Origin: Streptomyces sp. HNM0574 | Lineage (GTDB): Bacteria > Actinomycetota > Actinomycetes > Streptomycetales > Streptomycetaceae | Direction: 5' to 3' | DNA: 64,000 nucleotides | NCBI RefSeq assembly: GCF_012726235.1 | Contig: NZ_JAASAH010000010.1 | Span: forward strand, 1 to 64,000 | Shown: positions 17,300 through 27,907 of the stretch, piece after piece | Numbering within the stretch: position 1 is the stretch's first letter | Layout: every line of letters begins with the position of its first letter | The notes under the pieces: model-generated | What the model was told of the DNA's origin: nothing | Seen by the model: the letters and a program-made list of their open reading frames with translations, nothing else | The model's database searches: none | Position numbers and translations under genes: made by a program

Positions 17300-19014
17300 C
17301 GGGACAGTACGGATACGACCCCTACGGGCAGCAGCCGCGGCTGCTCGGCTACGACGAGTACGGCCGGCCGGTGTACGAACAGCCGCCCGCGCAGGGCGGC
17401 CAGGGCCACGATCCGTACCCGGCACAGGGCGGCGCGGCGCCCGAACAGCCCGCCCCGCAGGGCCAGTACGGCGGCTACGGCGGCCAGGACCCGTACGGCA
17501 CGCACCCGCTCCAGGACCCGTACGGCGGCCACGATCCGTACGGGGCGCAGGGCGGGTACCCGGTCCAGGACCCGTACGGCCCGCAGGAGTCCGGCACGTC
17601 GGCCCCGCAGCACGCCCAGCACGCCCAGCAGACGCAGCAGGTCCAGCAGGAGTGGATTCCCCGCCAGGCGCAGCCCTCCGAGCAGGAGCGGTACCCGCGG
17701 CCGGCGGACGGCGCGCAGGAGGCTCCCCCGGAGCGGGGGCGTCCGGACGGCGCAGATGAAGTGGACTACGACGCCGAGCAGTTCGCCTTCGTCGAGGAGT
17801 CCGCCGACTCCTCCGAGGACGTCATCGACTGGCTGAAGTTCACCGAGAGCCGCACCGAGCGCCGCGAGGAGGCCAAGCGCCGCGGCCGGAACCGGATCAC
17901 CGCGCTCGTCGTCGTCCTCGTGCTCGCGGCACTGGGCGGCACCGGCTGGGCCTGGTACGCGGGCAAGCTCCCCGGCGTCGGCGGCAAGAGCGGAGGCAGC
18001 ACCTCGGCCGCCGGCCAGCAGCGCGACGTCATCGTCGTCCACCTGCGCTCCACCGAGGACGGCAGCAGCTCCACCGCGCTGCTCGTCGACAACGCGGGCG
18101 CGGGCCGCGGCACCACCGTCCTGCTGCCCAACTCCCTTGCCCTCACCGGCGAGGACGGCAGCGCGACCACGCTCGCCAGGTCCGTCGAGGACGAGGGCGC
18201 CTCGCCCACCCGCGAGGGCCTGGGCAGCCTCCTCGGCGCCGACATCAAGGGCACCTGGCGGCTGGACACCCCGTACCTGGAGAACCTCGTCGAACTGGTC
18301 GGCACCGTCACCGTCGACGCGGACGTCACCGTCCCCGGGGAGAAGAAGGGCGACAAGCCGCAGGTGCGCCGCGGCCCCGCGCGTGAGCTGGACGGCCGCG
18401 CCGCCGTCGCCTACGCGACCTACCGCGCCCCGGGCGAGACCCAGGCCCCTCAGCTCAAGCGCTTCGGCGACGTCATGCAGCAGACCCTGCGGAAGCTGTC
18501 CAGCGACCCGGACGCGGCGACCCGCACCGTGCAGTCGCTCGGCCAGGTGCCCGACCCGTCCCTGTCCGAGTCCGAGCTGGGCGCCACCCTGGCGAAGCTC
18601 GCCGAGCAGGCCAAGAACGGCTCGTACGACACCCGCACCCTGCCCGTCCTCGCCAACGGCACCCTCAGCCGCGGCACCAGCGAGGGCCTGGTCAAGGACG
18701 TGCTCGGCGGCACGGTCAAGAACTCCGACCCCGGCTCGGCGCCGCGGGTGAAGGTCAGCAACGCCAGCGGGCAGCGCGGCGCCGACGACACCGCCTCGGC
18801 CGCGCTCGTCAACGGCGGCTACACCGTCGTCGACGCGGCACCCGCGGGAGCGGCACGGTCACGCTCGGTCGTGACGTACGGCGACGCGAAGCAGAAGGCG
18901 AAGGCGGCCGAGGTCGCCACCACCCTCGGTCTTCCCGCGAGCGCCGTACGCGAGGGCGAGAGCGCCGCGAACGCCGACGTGACGGTCGTCCTGGGCAGCG
19001 ACTACAAGGGGTGA
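17296..19014 (+). CDS. LCP-like/LytR C-terminal domain membrane protein
   Basis: A 572-residue protein whose GTG start overlaps the nadD stop. Residues 1-150 are Gln/Tyr/Gly/Pro-rich, with repeated QDPYG-type units. A cytoplasmic charged stretch follows, then one membrane helix near 205-225 (ITALVVVLVLAALGGTGWAWYAG). The outside part aligns in layout with LytR-CpsA-Psr (LCP) enzymes that attach glycopolymers to peptidoglycan: SSSTALLVDN, TTVLLPNSLAL, then TPYLENLVELVGTVTVDADV. However, the family's RSD and PRD residues appear replaced. A LytR_C domain ends the protein (RVKVSNASGQRGADDTASAAL...VVLGSDYKG). It is probably a non-catalytic or divergent LCP relative. Confidence 0.82.
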   Translation: MTGQYGYDPYGQQPRLLGYDEYGRPVYEQPPAQGGQGHDPYPAQGGAAPEQPAPQGQYGGYGGQDPYGTHPLQDPYGGHDPYGAQGGYPVQDPYGPQESGTSAPQHAQHAQQTQQVQQEWIPRQAQPSEQERYPRPADGAQEAPPERGRPDGADEVDYDAEQFAFVEESADSSEDVIDWLKFTESRTERREEAKRRGRNRITALVVVLVLAALGGTGWAWYAGKLPGVGGKSGGSTSAAGQQRDVIVVHLRSTEDGSSSTALLVDNAGAGRGTTVLLPNSLALTGEDGSATTLARSVEDEGASPTREGLGSLLGADIKGTWRLDTPYLENLVELVGTVTVDADVTVPGEKKGDKPQVRRGPARELDGRAAVAYATYRAPGETQAPQLKRFGDVMQQTLRKLSSDPDAATRTVQSLGQVPDPSLSESELGATLAKLAEQAKNGSYDTRTLPVLANGTLSRGTSEGLVKDVLGGTVKNSDPGSAPRVKVSNASGQRGADDTASAALVNGGYTVVDAAPAGAARSRSVVTYGDAKQKAKAAEVATTLGLPASAVREGESAANADVTVVLGSDYKG

Positions 19015-19093
19015 GGCGCGGCGGTCGGGCGTGAGATCCTGGATCCGATACGCACACCTGACCGCTGTGTCCCCTGACCCGAAAGCTTGGCTT

Positions 19094-19537
19094 GTGACCG
19101 CTACGGACCGTTCCCTCGAGCTCATCACCACCGCGGCCCAGGCGGCCGCCGACAAGCTCGCGCACGACATCGTCGCCTACGACGTCAGCGACGTCCTCAC
19201 CATCACCGACGCCTTCCTGCTGGCCTCCGCGCCCAGTGACCGCCAGGTCAAGGGCATCGTCGACGAGATCGAGGAGCGCCTGCTGAAGGAGCGCGGCGCC
19301 AAGCCGGTGCGCCGCGAGGGCGAGCGCGACGGCCGCTGGGTGCTGCTGGACTACGTCGACGTCGTCGTGCACGTCCAGCACAGCGAGGAGCGGGTGTTCT
19401 ACGCCCTGGAGCGGCTGTGGAAGGACTGCCCGGAGATCGACCTCCCCGAGGACGCCAAGGCCACGGCGGGCAAGGCGGCCGAGCACGCCGAGCAGACCGG
19501 CCTGGCCGGACCGGGCGAGAGCGGTGGTGCCCGGTGA
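19094..19537 (+). CDS. rsfS: Ribosomal silencing factor RsfS
   Basis: RsfS binds L14 and blocks 30S-50S joining when nutrients fall. The 147-residue protein shows the family core: LAHDIVAYDVSDVLTITDAFLLASAPSDRQVKGIVDEIEE followed by DGRWVLLDYVDVVVHVQHSEERVFYALERLW. The GTG at 19094 gives the conserved MTATDRSLELI beginning; upstream frame sequence is not family-like. The C-terminal 25 residues are Ala/Gly-rich. Its stop overlaps the start of the phosphatase gene by 4 bases, so the two are translationally coupled. Confidence 0.94.
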   Translation: MTATDRSLELITTAAQAAADKLAHDIVAYDVSDVLTITDAFLLASAPSDRQVKGIVDEIEERLLKERGAKPVRREGERDGRWVLLDYVDVVVHVQHSEERVFYALERLWKDCPEIDLPEDAKATAGKAAEHAEQTGLAGPGESGGAR

Positions 19538-20229
19538 CGGGAGGCCCCGCCGACCCCGCACAGTCCCCGGCCCCCGCGAGCACGGGAGCCGCCCGCACCG
19601 ACCGCCGGATCGTCCTGTGGCGGCACGGCCAGACGTCCTGGAACCTGGAGCGCCGCTTCCAGGGCTCCACGGACATCGAGCTGACCGAGACCGGCGTCGG
19701 CCAGGCCCGCCGCGCGGCCCGGCTGCTCGCCGCGCTGCGCCCGGACGCGATCATCGCCTCCGACCTCAAGCGCACGGCCACCACCGCCGCCGAACTCTCC
19801 GCGCTCACCGGCCTGGAGGCCGTCCCGTACGAGGCGCTGCGCGAGACGTACGCCGGCGCCTGGCAGGGGCTCACGCACGACGAGATCGTGGAGCGCTACG
19901 GCGAGCAGTACAGCGCCTGGAAGCGCGGCGAGCCGGTACGGCGCGGCGGCGGCGAGCTGGAGACGGAGGTCGCCGACCGCGCGGCGCCCGTCGTCGAGGC
20001 GAACGTGGAGAAGCTGCCGCGCGGTGGCACCCTCGTCGTCGTCAGCCACGGCGGCACGATCCGCACCACCATCGGGCGGCTGCTGGGGCTGGATCCGGCC
20101 ACCTGGGAGTCCCTCGGCGGGCTGTCCAACTGCTGCTGGTCCGTGCTGGGCGAAGGCGCCAGGGGCTGGCGCCTGTTGGAGCACAACGCGGGCACCCTCC
20201 CCGAGCCCGTCCTCGGCGACGACGACTGA
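19534..20229 (+). CDS. Histidine phosphatase family protein
   Basis: A 231-residue cytoplasmic phosphatase of the phosphoglycerate-mutase superfamily. RHGQTSWN near residue 30 carries the phospho-accepting histidine. ASDLKRTATTAAELS and VVVSHGGTIRTTIGRLLGL provide the other active-site basic residues. The GTG start overlaps rsfS. In mycobacteria the phosphatase at this position next to rsfS and nadD is glucosyl-3-phosphoglycerate phosphatase (GpgP). That substrate is possible here but not shown by the sequence; alpha-ribazole or other sugar-phosphate activity cannot be excluded. Confidence 0.87.
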   Translation: MTGGPADPAQSPAPASTGAARTDRRIVLWRHGQTSWNLERRFQGSTDIELTETGVGQARRAARLLAALRPDAIIASDLKRTATTAAELSALTGLEAVPYEALRETYAGAWQGLTHDEIVERYGEQYSAWKRGEPVRRGGGELETEVADRAAPVVEANVEKLPRGGTLVVVSHGGTIRTTIGRLLGLDPATWESLGGLSNCCWSVLGEGARGWRLLEHNAGTLPEPVLGDDD

Positions 20230-20346
20230 CGCGGGAAGGACCGGCACCGGGCCCCGGGGAGCGGAGTCCGGGGCCGGATTTCCCATCCGGCCTGGTCACC
20301 GGTTAGAGTTCTACTCGTTCACGGCGCGGGAAGCGCAGCGAACGGC

Positions 20347-20419
<73 letters not shown>

Positions 20420-20426
20420 CATCCCG

Positions 20427-20455
20427 GACCCGCCCCCTCGACGAGGGGGCGGGTC
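20427..20455 (+). terminator. Terminator after first tRNA-Ala
   Basis: A perfect 13-base-pair stem (GACCCGCCCCCTC and its complement) with loop GAC is followed by TTTT. Confidence 0.9.
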
Positions 20456-20650
20456 TTTTCGTGTATCCGCAGCCCCCGCGGGTACACGCACATCCGCGCA
20501 GGTGGAACGGGGGTCCGCAGGGGCGTGCGCGCGGTCGGCGGGGGCGGCGGGTCCGCTCCCGGATCACTGACCGGGACTCCTGGGAGAGGGAAGAACGTGG
20601 CAGAATCGTGGTGGCCGGAAGGGGGACGGTCCGAGGGGAGGGCGTGTGCG

Positions 20651-20839
20651 ATGCCGACCAGGGTCCTCGGCGAGGACGAGCAGCCGACCGGGCGGAGCGC
20701 ACCACGGCGCCGGAACCGGCCCGTTTCCCCGAGGGCGTTGCAGTGCCCGGCCTGCGGATCATCGAACGTCGCTCAAATGCTCGGCGACAATGGAGGCGTT
20801 TCCTACGTGTGCACGGCTTGCGGCCACAGCTGGAGCTGA
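20651..20839 (+). CDS. 62-residue zinc-ribbon protein
   Basis: A small basic protein with a C-terminal zinc ribbon: CPACGSSNVAQMLGDNGG then YVCTACGHSWS, two CxxC pairs. The ATG at 20651 has a purine-rich GGGGAGGG 8 bases upstream. A GTG at 20597, with AGGG upstream, would add 18 residues. The ribbon resembles those in TFIIS-like and other nucleic-acid-binding microproteins, so DNA, RNA or protein binding is plausible; the partner is unknown. A second cysteine-rich small protein starts 6 bases after its stop, so they form a pair. Confidence 0.75.
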   Translation: MPTRVLGEDEQPTGRSAPRRRNRPVSPRALQCPACGSSNVAQMLGDNGGVSYVCTACGHSWS

Positions 20840-20845
20840 TGACTG

Positions 20846-21079
20846 ATGGGTGCCCACAGCCGGAAGTGCGACTGGTGCGGTTGCGGTACGCCTGTCGTGC
20901 GTGACATGGAGCCCGTCAACTCCGCCTACCAGTACTGGTGCGAGGACTGCGCCAGGGCGCTGGTGATAAAAGGCGATCCCATCGAGACGTACCGCGAACT
21001 CGACGGCGAACCGATCTACGGGCGGCTGCTCGACGAGCACTGCACCCTCAAGCGCTTCTACTCCTTCGTCACGGCCTGA
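20846..21079 (+). CDS. 77-residue cysteine-rich small protein
   Basis: A protein beginning MGAHSRKCDWCGCGTPV, with CxxC-G-C and later WCEDCARAL, likely one zinc site. It continues with GDPIETYRELDGEPIYGRLLDEHCTLKRF. Function unknown; no enzyme family recognised. GGAG lies 10 bases before the ATG inside the end of the upstream zinc-ribbon gene, suggesting coupled translation. Its last 22 bases overlap the end of the convergent glycosyltransferase gene on the other strand. Confidence 0.78.
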   Translation: MGAHSRKCDWCGCGTPVVRDMEPVNSAYQYWCEDCARALVIKGDPIETYRELDGEPIYGRLLDEHCTLKRFYSFVTA

Positions 21080-22479
21080 CGGCGCCCGATCCGCCCCCGG
21101 GGCCGGACAGTTGCCCGTTCCGCCGCGTACGGCCCGCCCAACACCGCGCCCGCGCCCTCCGGTTCGTACGGTGCGGGTCTGCGCAGGGCGCGCGCGGAGC
21201 GCAGCGCGGCCAGGGCGAGGAAGCCGAGCGCGGCCAGCGGATAGCCGGCCGAGAGCGCCATCTGGCCCGCGCCCTGGCCCAGTTCGGGCGGCACGGCCGC
21301 ATCCGGGTCGTGCGGCACCCACCACAGGGCGTACGAGCAGAACACGAGCGCCGTCCCGCCGCAGACCAGCCACGACCCCGCCCGCCGCGTCCGCAGCGCC
21401 TCGGCGCCGAGCAGCACCACCAGCGGCACGCACCACACCCAGTGGTGCGACCAGGAGACGGGGCTGACGAGCAGCGCCGTCACGGCGCACGCGAGCGCCG
21501 CCCACGCGGGCGCGTATGGCAGCCTGCGCGACCCGGCGAGCGCCGCCGCCACCGCCGTGGCCAGCCCGAACGCGGCGACCGCGAGGGCGAGCAGGAGCCA
21601 CGGCAGTCCGGGGTCCGAGGTGTGCAGCAGCCGGGCGAGGACGCCGCGCAGCGACTGGTTGTCCGTGATCACGGCGTCGCCGACCCGGTCCGAACGGAAG
21701 ACCGCGTCCGTCCAGAACGTCCGCGTATCGCGCGGCAGCAGGACGGCCGCGAACAGTGCCGTACCGAGGAACGTGCCCGTGGCGAGGGCCGCTTGGCGCA
21801 CCTGCGCGTTCCACAGGTCCGCGGCCCGGCCGCCGCGCCGCAGCCGCAGCAGGCCCCGCGCCAGCCCGTACGCCAGCAGGAAGACGGCGAAGAGCGCGGG
21901 CGTGAGCTTGATGCCGGCGGCGAGGCCGGTGCCGGCGCCCGCCCAGCGGTGCCCGGGGCGCCGCGTCAGGTCCCACAGGACGAGCACCGCGAGCAGCAGG
22001 TTGATCTGCCCGTACCGCAGCGTCGTCCACACCGGCTCGCACCAGACGGCGAGCGCGGCCAGGGCCAGGGCGACGGCGGGGCGCGGGGCGCGGAGCGGGC
22101 GGCCGGTGAGCCGCAGGGCGAGGTGGACGAGGACGGCGAGCAGCGCGAGGTTCGTGAGCGTGGCCACCGTGCGCATGCCCGGCACGTCGATCAGCGTCAG
22201 CGGCAGGAACAGCAGCGCGGCGAAGGGCGGGTAGGTGGTGGGCAGCGATGCCTCGGTGGCCCGCATCGCGTACAGGTCCTCGCCGTCGCGCACGGCCTCG
22301 CCCTCCGCGCGGTAGACCATGAGGTCGATCATCGAGACCCCGGCCGCACGCTGCGCCGCCCAGAACGCGGCGAACGACAGCAGACAGCAGGCGGCGGCGA
22401 GGAGCGTGGGGCGGCGCAGCAGATACGTCTTGACGGTCGTGAACGGCCGTTCGTCGGCGGCCTGCTGCAGCGTGCTCAC
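21058..22479 (-). CDS. GT87-family (DUF2029) polytopic glycosyltransferase
   Basis: A 473-residue integral membrane protein with about ten hydrophobic segments. It belongs to the GT-C superfamily that includes the polyprenyl-phosphomannose-dependent mannosyltransferase PimE. The first outside loop carries SMIDLMVYRAEGEAVRDGEDLY, with the aspartate typical of the catalytic site, then TTYPPFAALLFLPL. Other family-like parts are RYGQINLLLAVLVLWDL, GIKLTPALF and NQSLRGVLAR. It probably transfers a mannose or related sugar from a lipid carrier on the outer membrane face; the acceptor is unknown. The start is GTG at 22479. Confidence 0.85.
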   Translation of the reverse strand: MSTLQQAADERPFTTVKTYLLRRPTLLAAACCLLSFAAFWAAQRAAGVSMIDLMVYRAEGEAVRDGEDLYAMRATEASLPTTYPPFAALLFLPLTLIDVPGMRTVATLTNLALLAVLVHLALRLTGRPLRAPRPAVALALAALAVWCEPVWTTLRYGQINLLLAVLVLWDLTRRPGHRWAGAGTGLAAGIKLTPALFAVFLLAYGLARGLLRLRRGGRAADLWNAQVRQAALATGTFLGTALFAAVLLPRDTRTFWTDAVFRSDRVGDAVITDNQSLRGVLARLLHTSDPGLPWLLLALAVAAFGLATAVAAALAGSRRLPYAPAWAALACAVTALLVSPVSWSHHWVWCVPLVVLLGAEALRTRRAGSWLVCGGTALVFCSYALWWVPHDPDAAVPPELGQGAGQMALSAGYPLAALGFLALAALRSARALRRPAPYEPEGAGAVLGGPYAAERATVRPRGRIGRRQAVTKE

Positions 22480-22613
22480 GGCGTGCGGCTCCAGTGTCGG
22501 TGTCGACAGGCACAGGCCGCCGACAGTACCCGGCGCCGGCCCCGGTCAGGCAGTGGCCACGGGAGGCGCGGAAGGGCGTCGGAGGCCGTGGAAGAGGGGG
22601 CCGGGGAACGGAT

Positions 22614-22644
22614 TTGGCAGAACGGGGGATGGTCCGTGTAATGT
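22614..22644 (+). promoter_or_regulatory. Promoter for second tRNA-Ala
   Basis: TTGGCA at 22614-22619 and TAATGT at 22639-22644 are spaced by 19 bases, about 40 bases upstream of the tRNA. Confidence 0.5.
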
Positions 22645-22686
22645 TGGCGATGCCGCCGCGGGGAAAACCCCGGCGGACCAGAACAC

Positions 22687-22759
<73 letters not shown>

Positions 22760-22768
22760 CAGTGAGAA

Positions 22769-22798
22769 AAGCGGGCCGTCCGGAAGGGCGGCCCGCTT
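22769..22798 (+). terminator. Terminator after second tRNA-Ala
   Basis: An AAGCGGGCCG...CGGCCCGCTT hairpin with one internal mismatch, followed by a short T-rich stretch. Confidence 0.8.
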
Positions 22799-22863
22799 CT
22801 TCGTTGTAACCCACCTCCCGTCCGCTCCCCGGAACCCCCAAAGGGGCCCCCGGGGGCTTGCGG

Positions 22864-22869
22864 TACCCT
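22864..22869 (+). promoter_or_regulatory. -10 box of the leuS leader transcript
   Basis: TACCCT, a TANNNT match, ends 6 bases before the leader-peptide ATG, so the leader peptide is probably leaderless. No good -35 was seen. Confidence 0.45.
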
Positions 22870-22875
22870 GAGCCC

Positions 22876-22914
22876 ATGCGTGCCGTACGCCTTCTGCTTA
22901 GCGAGCCGCGCTGA
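22876..22914 (+). CDS. leuS leader peptide (12 residues, Leu-Leu-Leu)
   Basis: A 12-codon reading frame, MRAVRLLLSEPR, with three consecutive leucine codons CTT CTG CTT. CTT is rare in this GC-rich genome. The stop codon forms the end of a 9-base arm that pairs with 22970-22978, and a T-tailed terminator follows before leuS. This is the layout of leader-peptide attenuation known for leucine and other amino-acid genes: stalling at scarce leucyl-tRNA would change the RNA folding. The peptide itself need have no function. It is too short for routine gene calling. Confidence 0.65.
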   Translation: MRAVRLLLSEPR

Positions 22915-23005
22915 CAAGAACCGGCCACGCGGCGGTGTCCGACCGGACAGCCCGCCGCCCCGCCCGGAATCAGCGCGGCGTCCCCTCCTGTGCGAGGGGC
23001 TTTTT
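22906..23005 (+). promoter_or_regulatory. Candidate leucine attenuator upstream of leuS
   Basis: Three elements occur in order. CCGCGCTGA (22906-22914, including the leader stop) pairs perfectly with TCAGCGCGG (22970-22978). Inside it a second hairpin runs GGCGG-TGTCC...GGACA-gc-CCGCC (about 22931-22957). Directly after comes a terminator, CCCCTC/GAGGGG (22982-22999), followed by CTTTTTC. GCCCC at 22957-22961 could alternatively pair with GGGGC at 22996-23000 and break the terminator. The exact switch needs folding to define. Confidence 0.6.
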
Positions 23006-23047
23006 CATTTGTGCTGAGCAGAGACGACCGATGGAGCTTTGAGGACG

Positions 23048-25945
<2,898 letters not shown>

Positions 25946-25958
25946 CGGAGCGTTCCGG

Positions 25959-26006
25959 AAGCGGCCCCGCCGCCGTCAACCCTCGGGTGACGGGGCGGGG
26001 CCGCTT
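25959..26006 (+). terminator. Terminator after leuS
   Basis: A long hairpin: AAGCGGCCCCGCC pairs with GGCGGGGCCGCTT, extended inward by CCGTCA/TGACGG-type pairing. Confidence 0.8.
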
Positions 26007-26138
26007 CGTTCCGGGGTGTTTCGGGGTGCGGTGGGGGACGGGTCGGGGACGTCTCCGGGACGCTGTGGAACCACCTGCCGTGCCACGCCGTTTACTGTGG
26101 ACGAAGAGGAACTGTCGGACCGTCCTAGGAGTGCGCCC

Positions 26139-26855
26139 GTGGAAGAGGCCATCATCGGCGTACTGGCCCTGTTCTTCGTGCTGTTCGTGAGCGTGGGCGC
26201 CTTCGTCACGGTCAAGACGGTGCGCGCGGTGAAGCGCGGCGTGGAGCGCACGGGCACGGAGGTGCGCCAGACCGTCGAGGAGACCAGTCTCCGCGCGCGC
26301 GGATTCCAGGCCGGCCCGGTCGGCGAGCTGGCGCGGACGCGGCTGGAGCTGCGCACCTCCATCGACAGCACCCGGCGTGCGCTGGAGGCCGGCGCCTCGA
26401 CCGACCCCTCGCTCCAGGAATCCCTCGGCCTCCTGGACCGGCTGCACGAGCACGCCCGCGAGCTCGACGGCGAACTGCGGCAGCTGATGGAACGCGAGCC
26501 GGACAAGGCACGCGTCGCGCAGCAGCTGCCGGAGGCGCGCGAGCGGGTGGCGCGGATCAAGGAATCCGCCGACTCGCTCCGCTTCGCCGCACAGGACCGG
26601 GCCCGCCGGAACAGCGCGGACAGCCTGGACGCGCTGCGGGACCAGATCGAGATCGAGTCCGGCGCGCTGCGCCACTGGGAACGGGAGGGCACGGCGGCTC
26701 CCGGCGGGCAGGACCAGCACGGCGCTTCGGGCGGCTCCGGTGACGCCGGCGGACCGGCCGCGCTGGAGAAGGGACGCACGGGCGAGCAGGCGTCGTGGAT
26801 GCCCGGCGGGCAGCGGCACGACCTGCACAAGGAGCGCCCGCAGAACGCGCCTTGA
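26139..26855 (+). CDS. Membrane-anchored coiled-coil protein of unknown function
   Basis: A 238-residue protein with an N-terminal membrane helix (AIIGVLALFFVLFVSVGAFVTVKTV, about 4-28) and a long charged helical part rich in Glu/Arg/Leu (residues 30-180: RTRLELRTSIDSTRRALE, LLDRLHEHARELDGELRQLMERE, LPEARERVARIKESADSLR). It ends in a Gly/Pro-rich tail. Topology suggests the coiled coil lies in the cytoplasm. The GTG at 26139 is supported by AGGAG 7 bases upstream. No family function was recognised. It lies between leuS and degV with its own upstream region. Confidence 0.82.
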   Translation: MEEAIIGVLALFFVLFVSVGAFVTVKTVRAVKRGVERTGTEVRQTVEETSLRARGFQAGPVGELARTRLELRTSIDSTRRALEAGASTDPSLQESLGLLDRLHEHARELDGELRQLMEREPDKARVAQQLPEARERVARIKESADSLRFAAQDRARRNSADSLDALRDQIEIESGALRHWEREGTAAPGGQDQHGASGGSGDAGGPAALEKGRTGEQASWMPGGQRHDLHKERPQNAP

Positions 26856-26908
26856 GCCCGCGGGCCCTCTCCGCCGGGCGGTCCGATGAGTACGGCGCGG
26901 GACGGCGG

Positions 26909-26914
26909 TAGCCT
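26909..26914 (+). promoter_or_regulatory. -10 box for leaderless degV
   Basis: TAGCCT, with 7 bases between it and the ATG at 26922. No ribosome-binding site is present. Confidence 0.5.
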
Positions 26915-26921
26915 CCTGAGC

Positions 26922-27791
26922 ATGCGCACCACGTCGTCCGGTTCCACGTCCCAGCAGGTCGCGATCGTCACGGACTCCACGGCCTACCTCCCCCAGGCGG
27001 AGCTGGAGCGGCACAGAATCCGGGCCGTCCCGCTGACCGTGGTGCTCGGCGACGAGGCACTGGAGGAGGGCACGGAGATCTCCGCCCGCTCCCTCGCCGA
27101 GGCGCTGCGCGAGCGGCGCGCCGTCACGACCTCCCGGCCCAGCCCCGAGGTCTTCGCCGAGACCTACCGGGCGGCGGCCGAAGCCGGCGCGGACGGCATC
27201 GTCTCCCTGCACCTCTCCTCGGAGTTCTCCGGCACCTACGACGCGGCCCTGCTCGCCGCGCGGGACGCGCCCGTGCCCGTACGGGTCGTCGACACCGGAG
27301 TGGTGGCGATGGCGCTGGGCTTCTGCGCCCTGGCCGCCGCCGGTGCCGTCGAGGCGGGCGGCTCCCTGGACGACGCCGTCTCCGCCGCCGAGAAACGGGC
27401 CGAGGGCACGGCCGCCTACTTCTACGTCGACACCCTCGACTACCTGCGCCGCGGCGGCCGGATCGGGGCCGCCCAGGCACTGCTCGGCTCGGCACTCGCC
27501 GTGAAACCCCTGCTGGAACTCTCCGAGGGCTCCATCGGCTTCCGGGAGAAGGTCCGCACCGCCTCCCGCGCCATCGCCCGCCTGGAGGAGATCGCGGTGG
27601 AACGCGCGGGCGACGGCCCCGTCGACCTCGCCGTCCACCACCTCGCCGCCCCCGAACGCGCCGAGCAACTGGCCACCCGGCTACGCGACCGCGTCCCCGC
27701 CCTGGGTGAACTGCACGTCAGCGAGGTCGGCGCGGTGATCGGTGCGCACACGGGGCCGGGGTTGTTGGGGGTTGTGGTCTCTTCGGGGTGA
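26922..27791 (+). CDS. DegV family fatty-acid-binding protein
   Basis: A 289-residue DegV/FakB-type protein. The family binds a fatty acid and, in Firmicutes, presents it to the kinase FakA. Family features are VAIVTDSTAYLPQAELE at the start, TTSRPSPEVFAETYR, HLSSEFSGTYDAALLAA, VRVVDTGVVAMALGF and FYVDTLDYLRRGGRIG, ending in VIGAHTGPGLLGVV. The ATG at 26922 is chosen because a -10 box lies 7 bases upstream; an earlier in-frame ATG at 26886 would lie upstream of that promoter. No FakA homologue is in this window, so the biological partner is open. Confidence 0.93.
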   Translation: MRTTSSGSTSQQVAIVTDSTAYLPQAELERHRIRAVPLTVVLGDEALEEGTEISARSLAEALRERRAVTTSRPSPEVFAETYRAAAEAGADGIVSLHLSSEFSGTYDAALLAARDAPVPVRVVDTGVVAMALGFCALAAAGAVEAGGSLDDAVSAAEKRAEGTAAYFYVDTLDYLRRGGRIGAAQALLGSALAVKPLLELSEGSIGFREKVRTASRAIARLEEIAVERAGDGPVDLAVHHLAAPERAEQLATRLRDRVPALGELHVSEVGAVIGAHTGPGLLGVVVSSG

Positions 27792-27827
27792 GGTGCGTGG
27801 GTGTGTGCTCACTCGCGCAGGTGGCCA

Positions 27828-27855
27828 GGTTTTCCACAACTCTCCGGTTTTCCAC
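27828..27855 (+). repeat. Direct repeat GGTTTTCCAC upstream of comEA
   Basis: Two exact 10-base copies at 27828-27837 and 27846-27855, 18 bases apart start to start, in the comEA promoter region. The first continues as TTTTCCACA, close to a DnaA box. They may be tandem sites for one regulator. Confidence 0.6.
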
Positions 27856-27894
27856 GGATATTGAGCAAGATCCCTGAGCGCGGGCGGGGAGCTC

Positions 27895-27900
27895 TAGCGT
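27895..27900 (+). promoter_or_regulatory. -10 box for leaderless comEA
   Basis: TAGCGT, with 7 bases between it and the ATG at 27908. No ribosome-binding site is present. Confidence 0.5.
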
Positions 27901-27907
27901 CGCGGGC

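Noticed and set aside
27828..27855. DnaA boxes marking a replication origin
   Set aside because: There are only two imperfect boxes and no dnaA or dnaN nearby; a promoter element is more likely.
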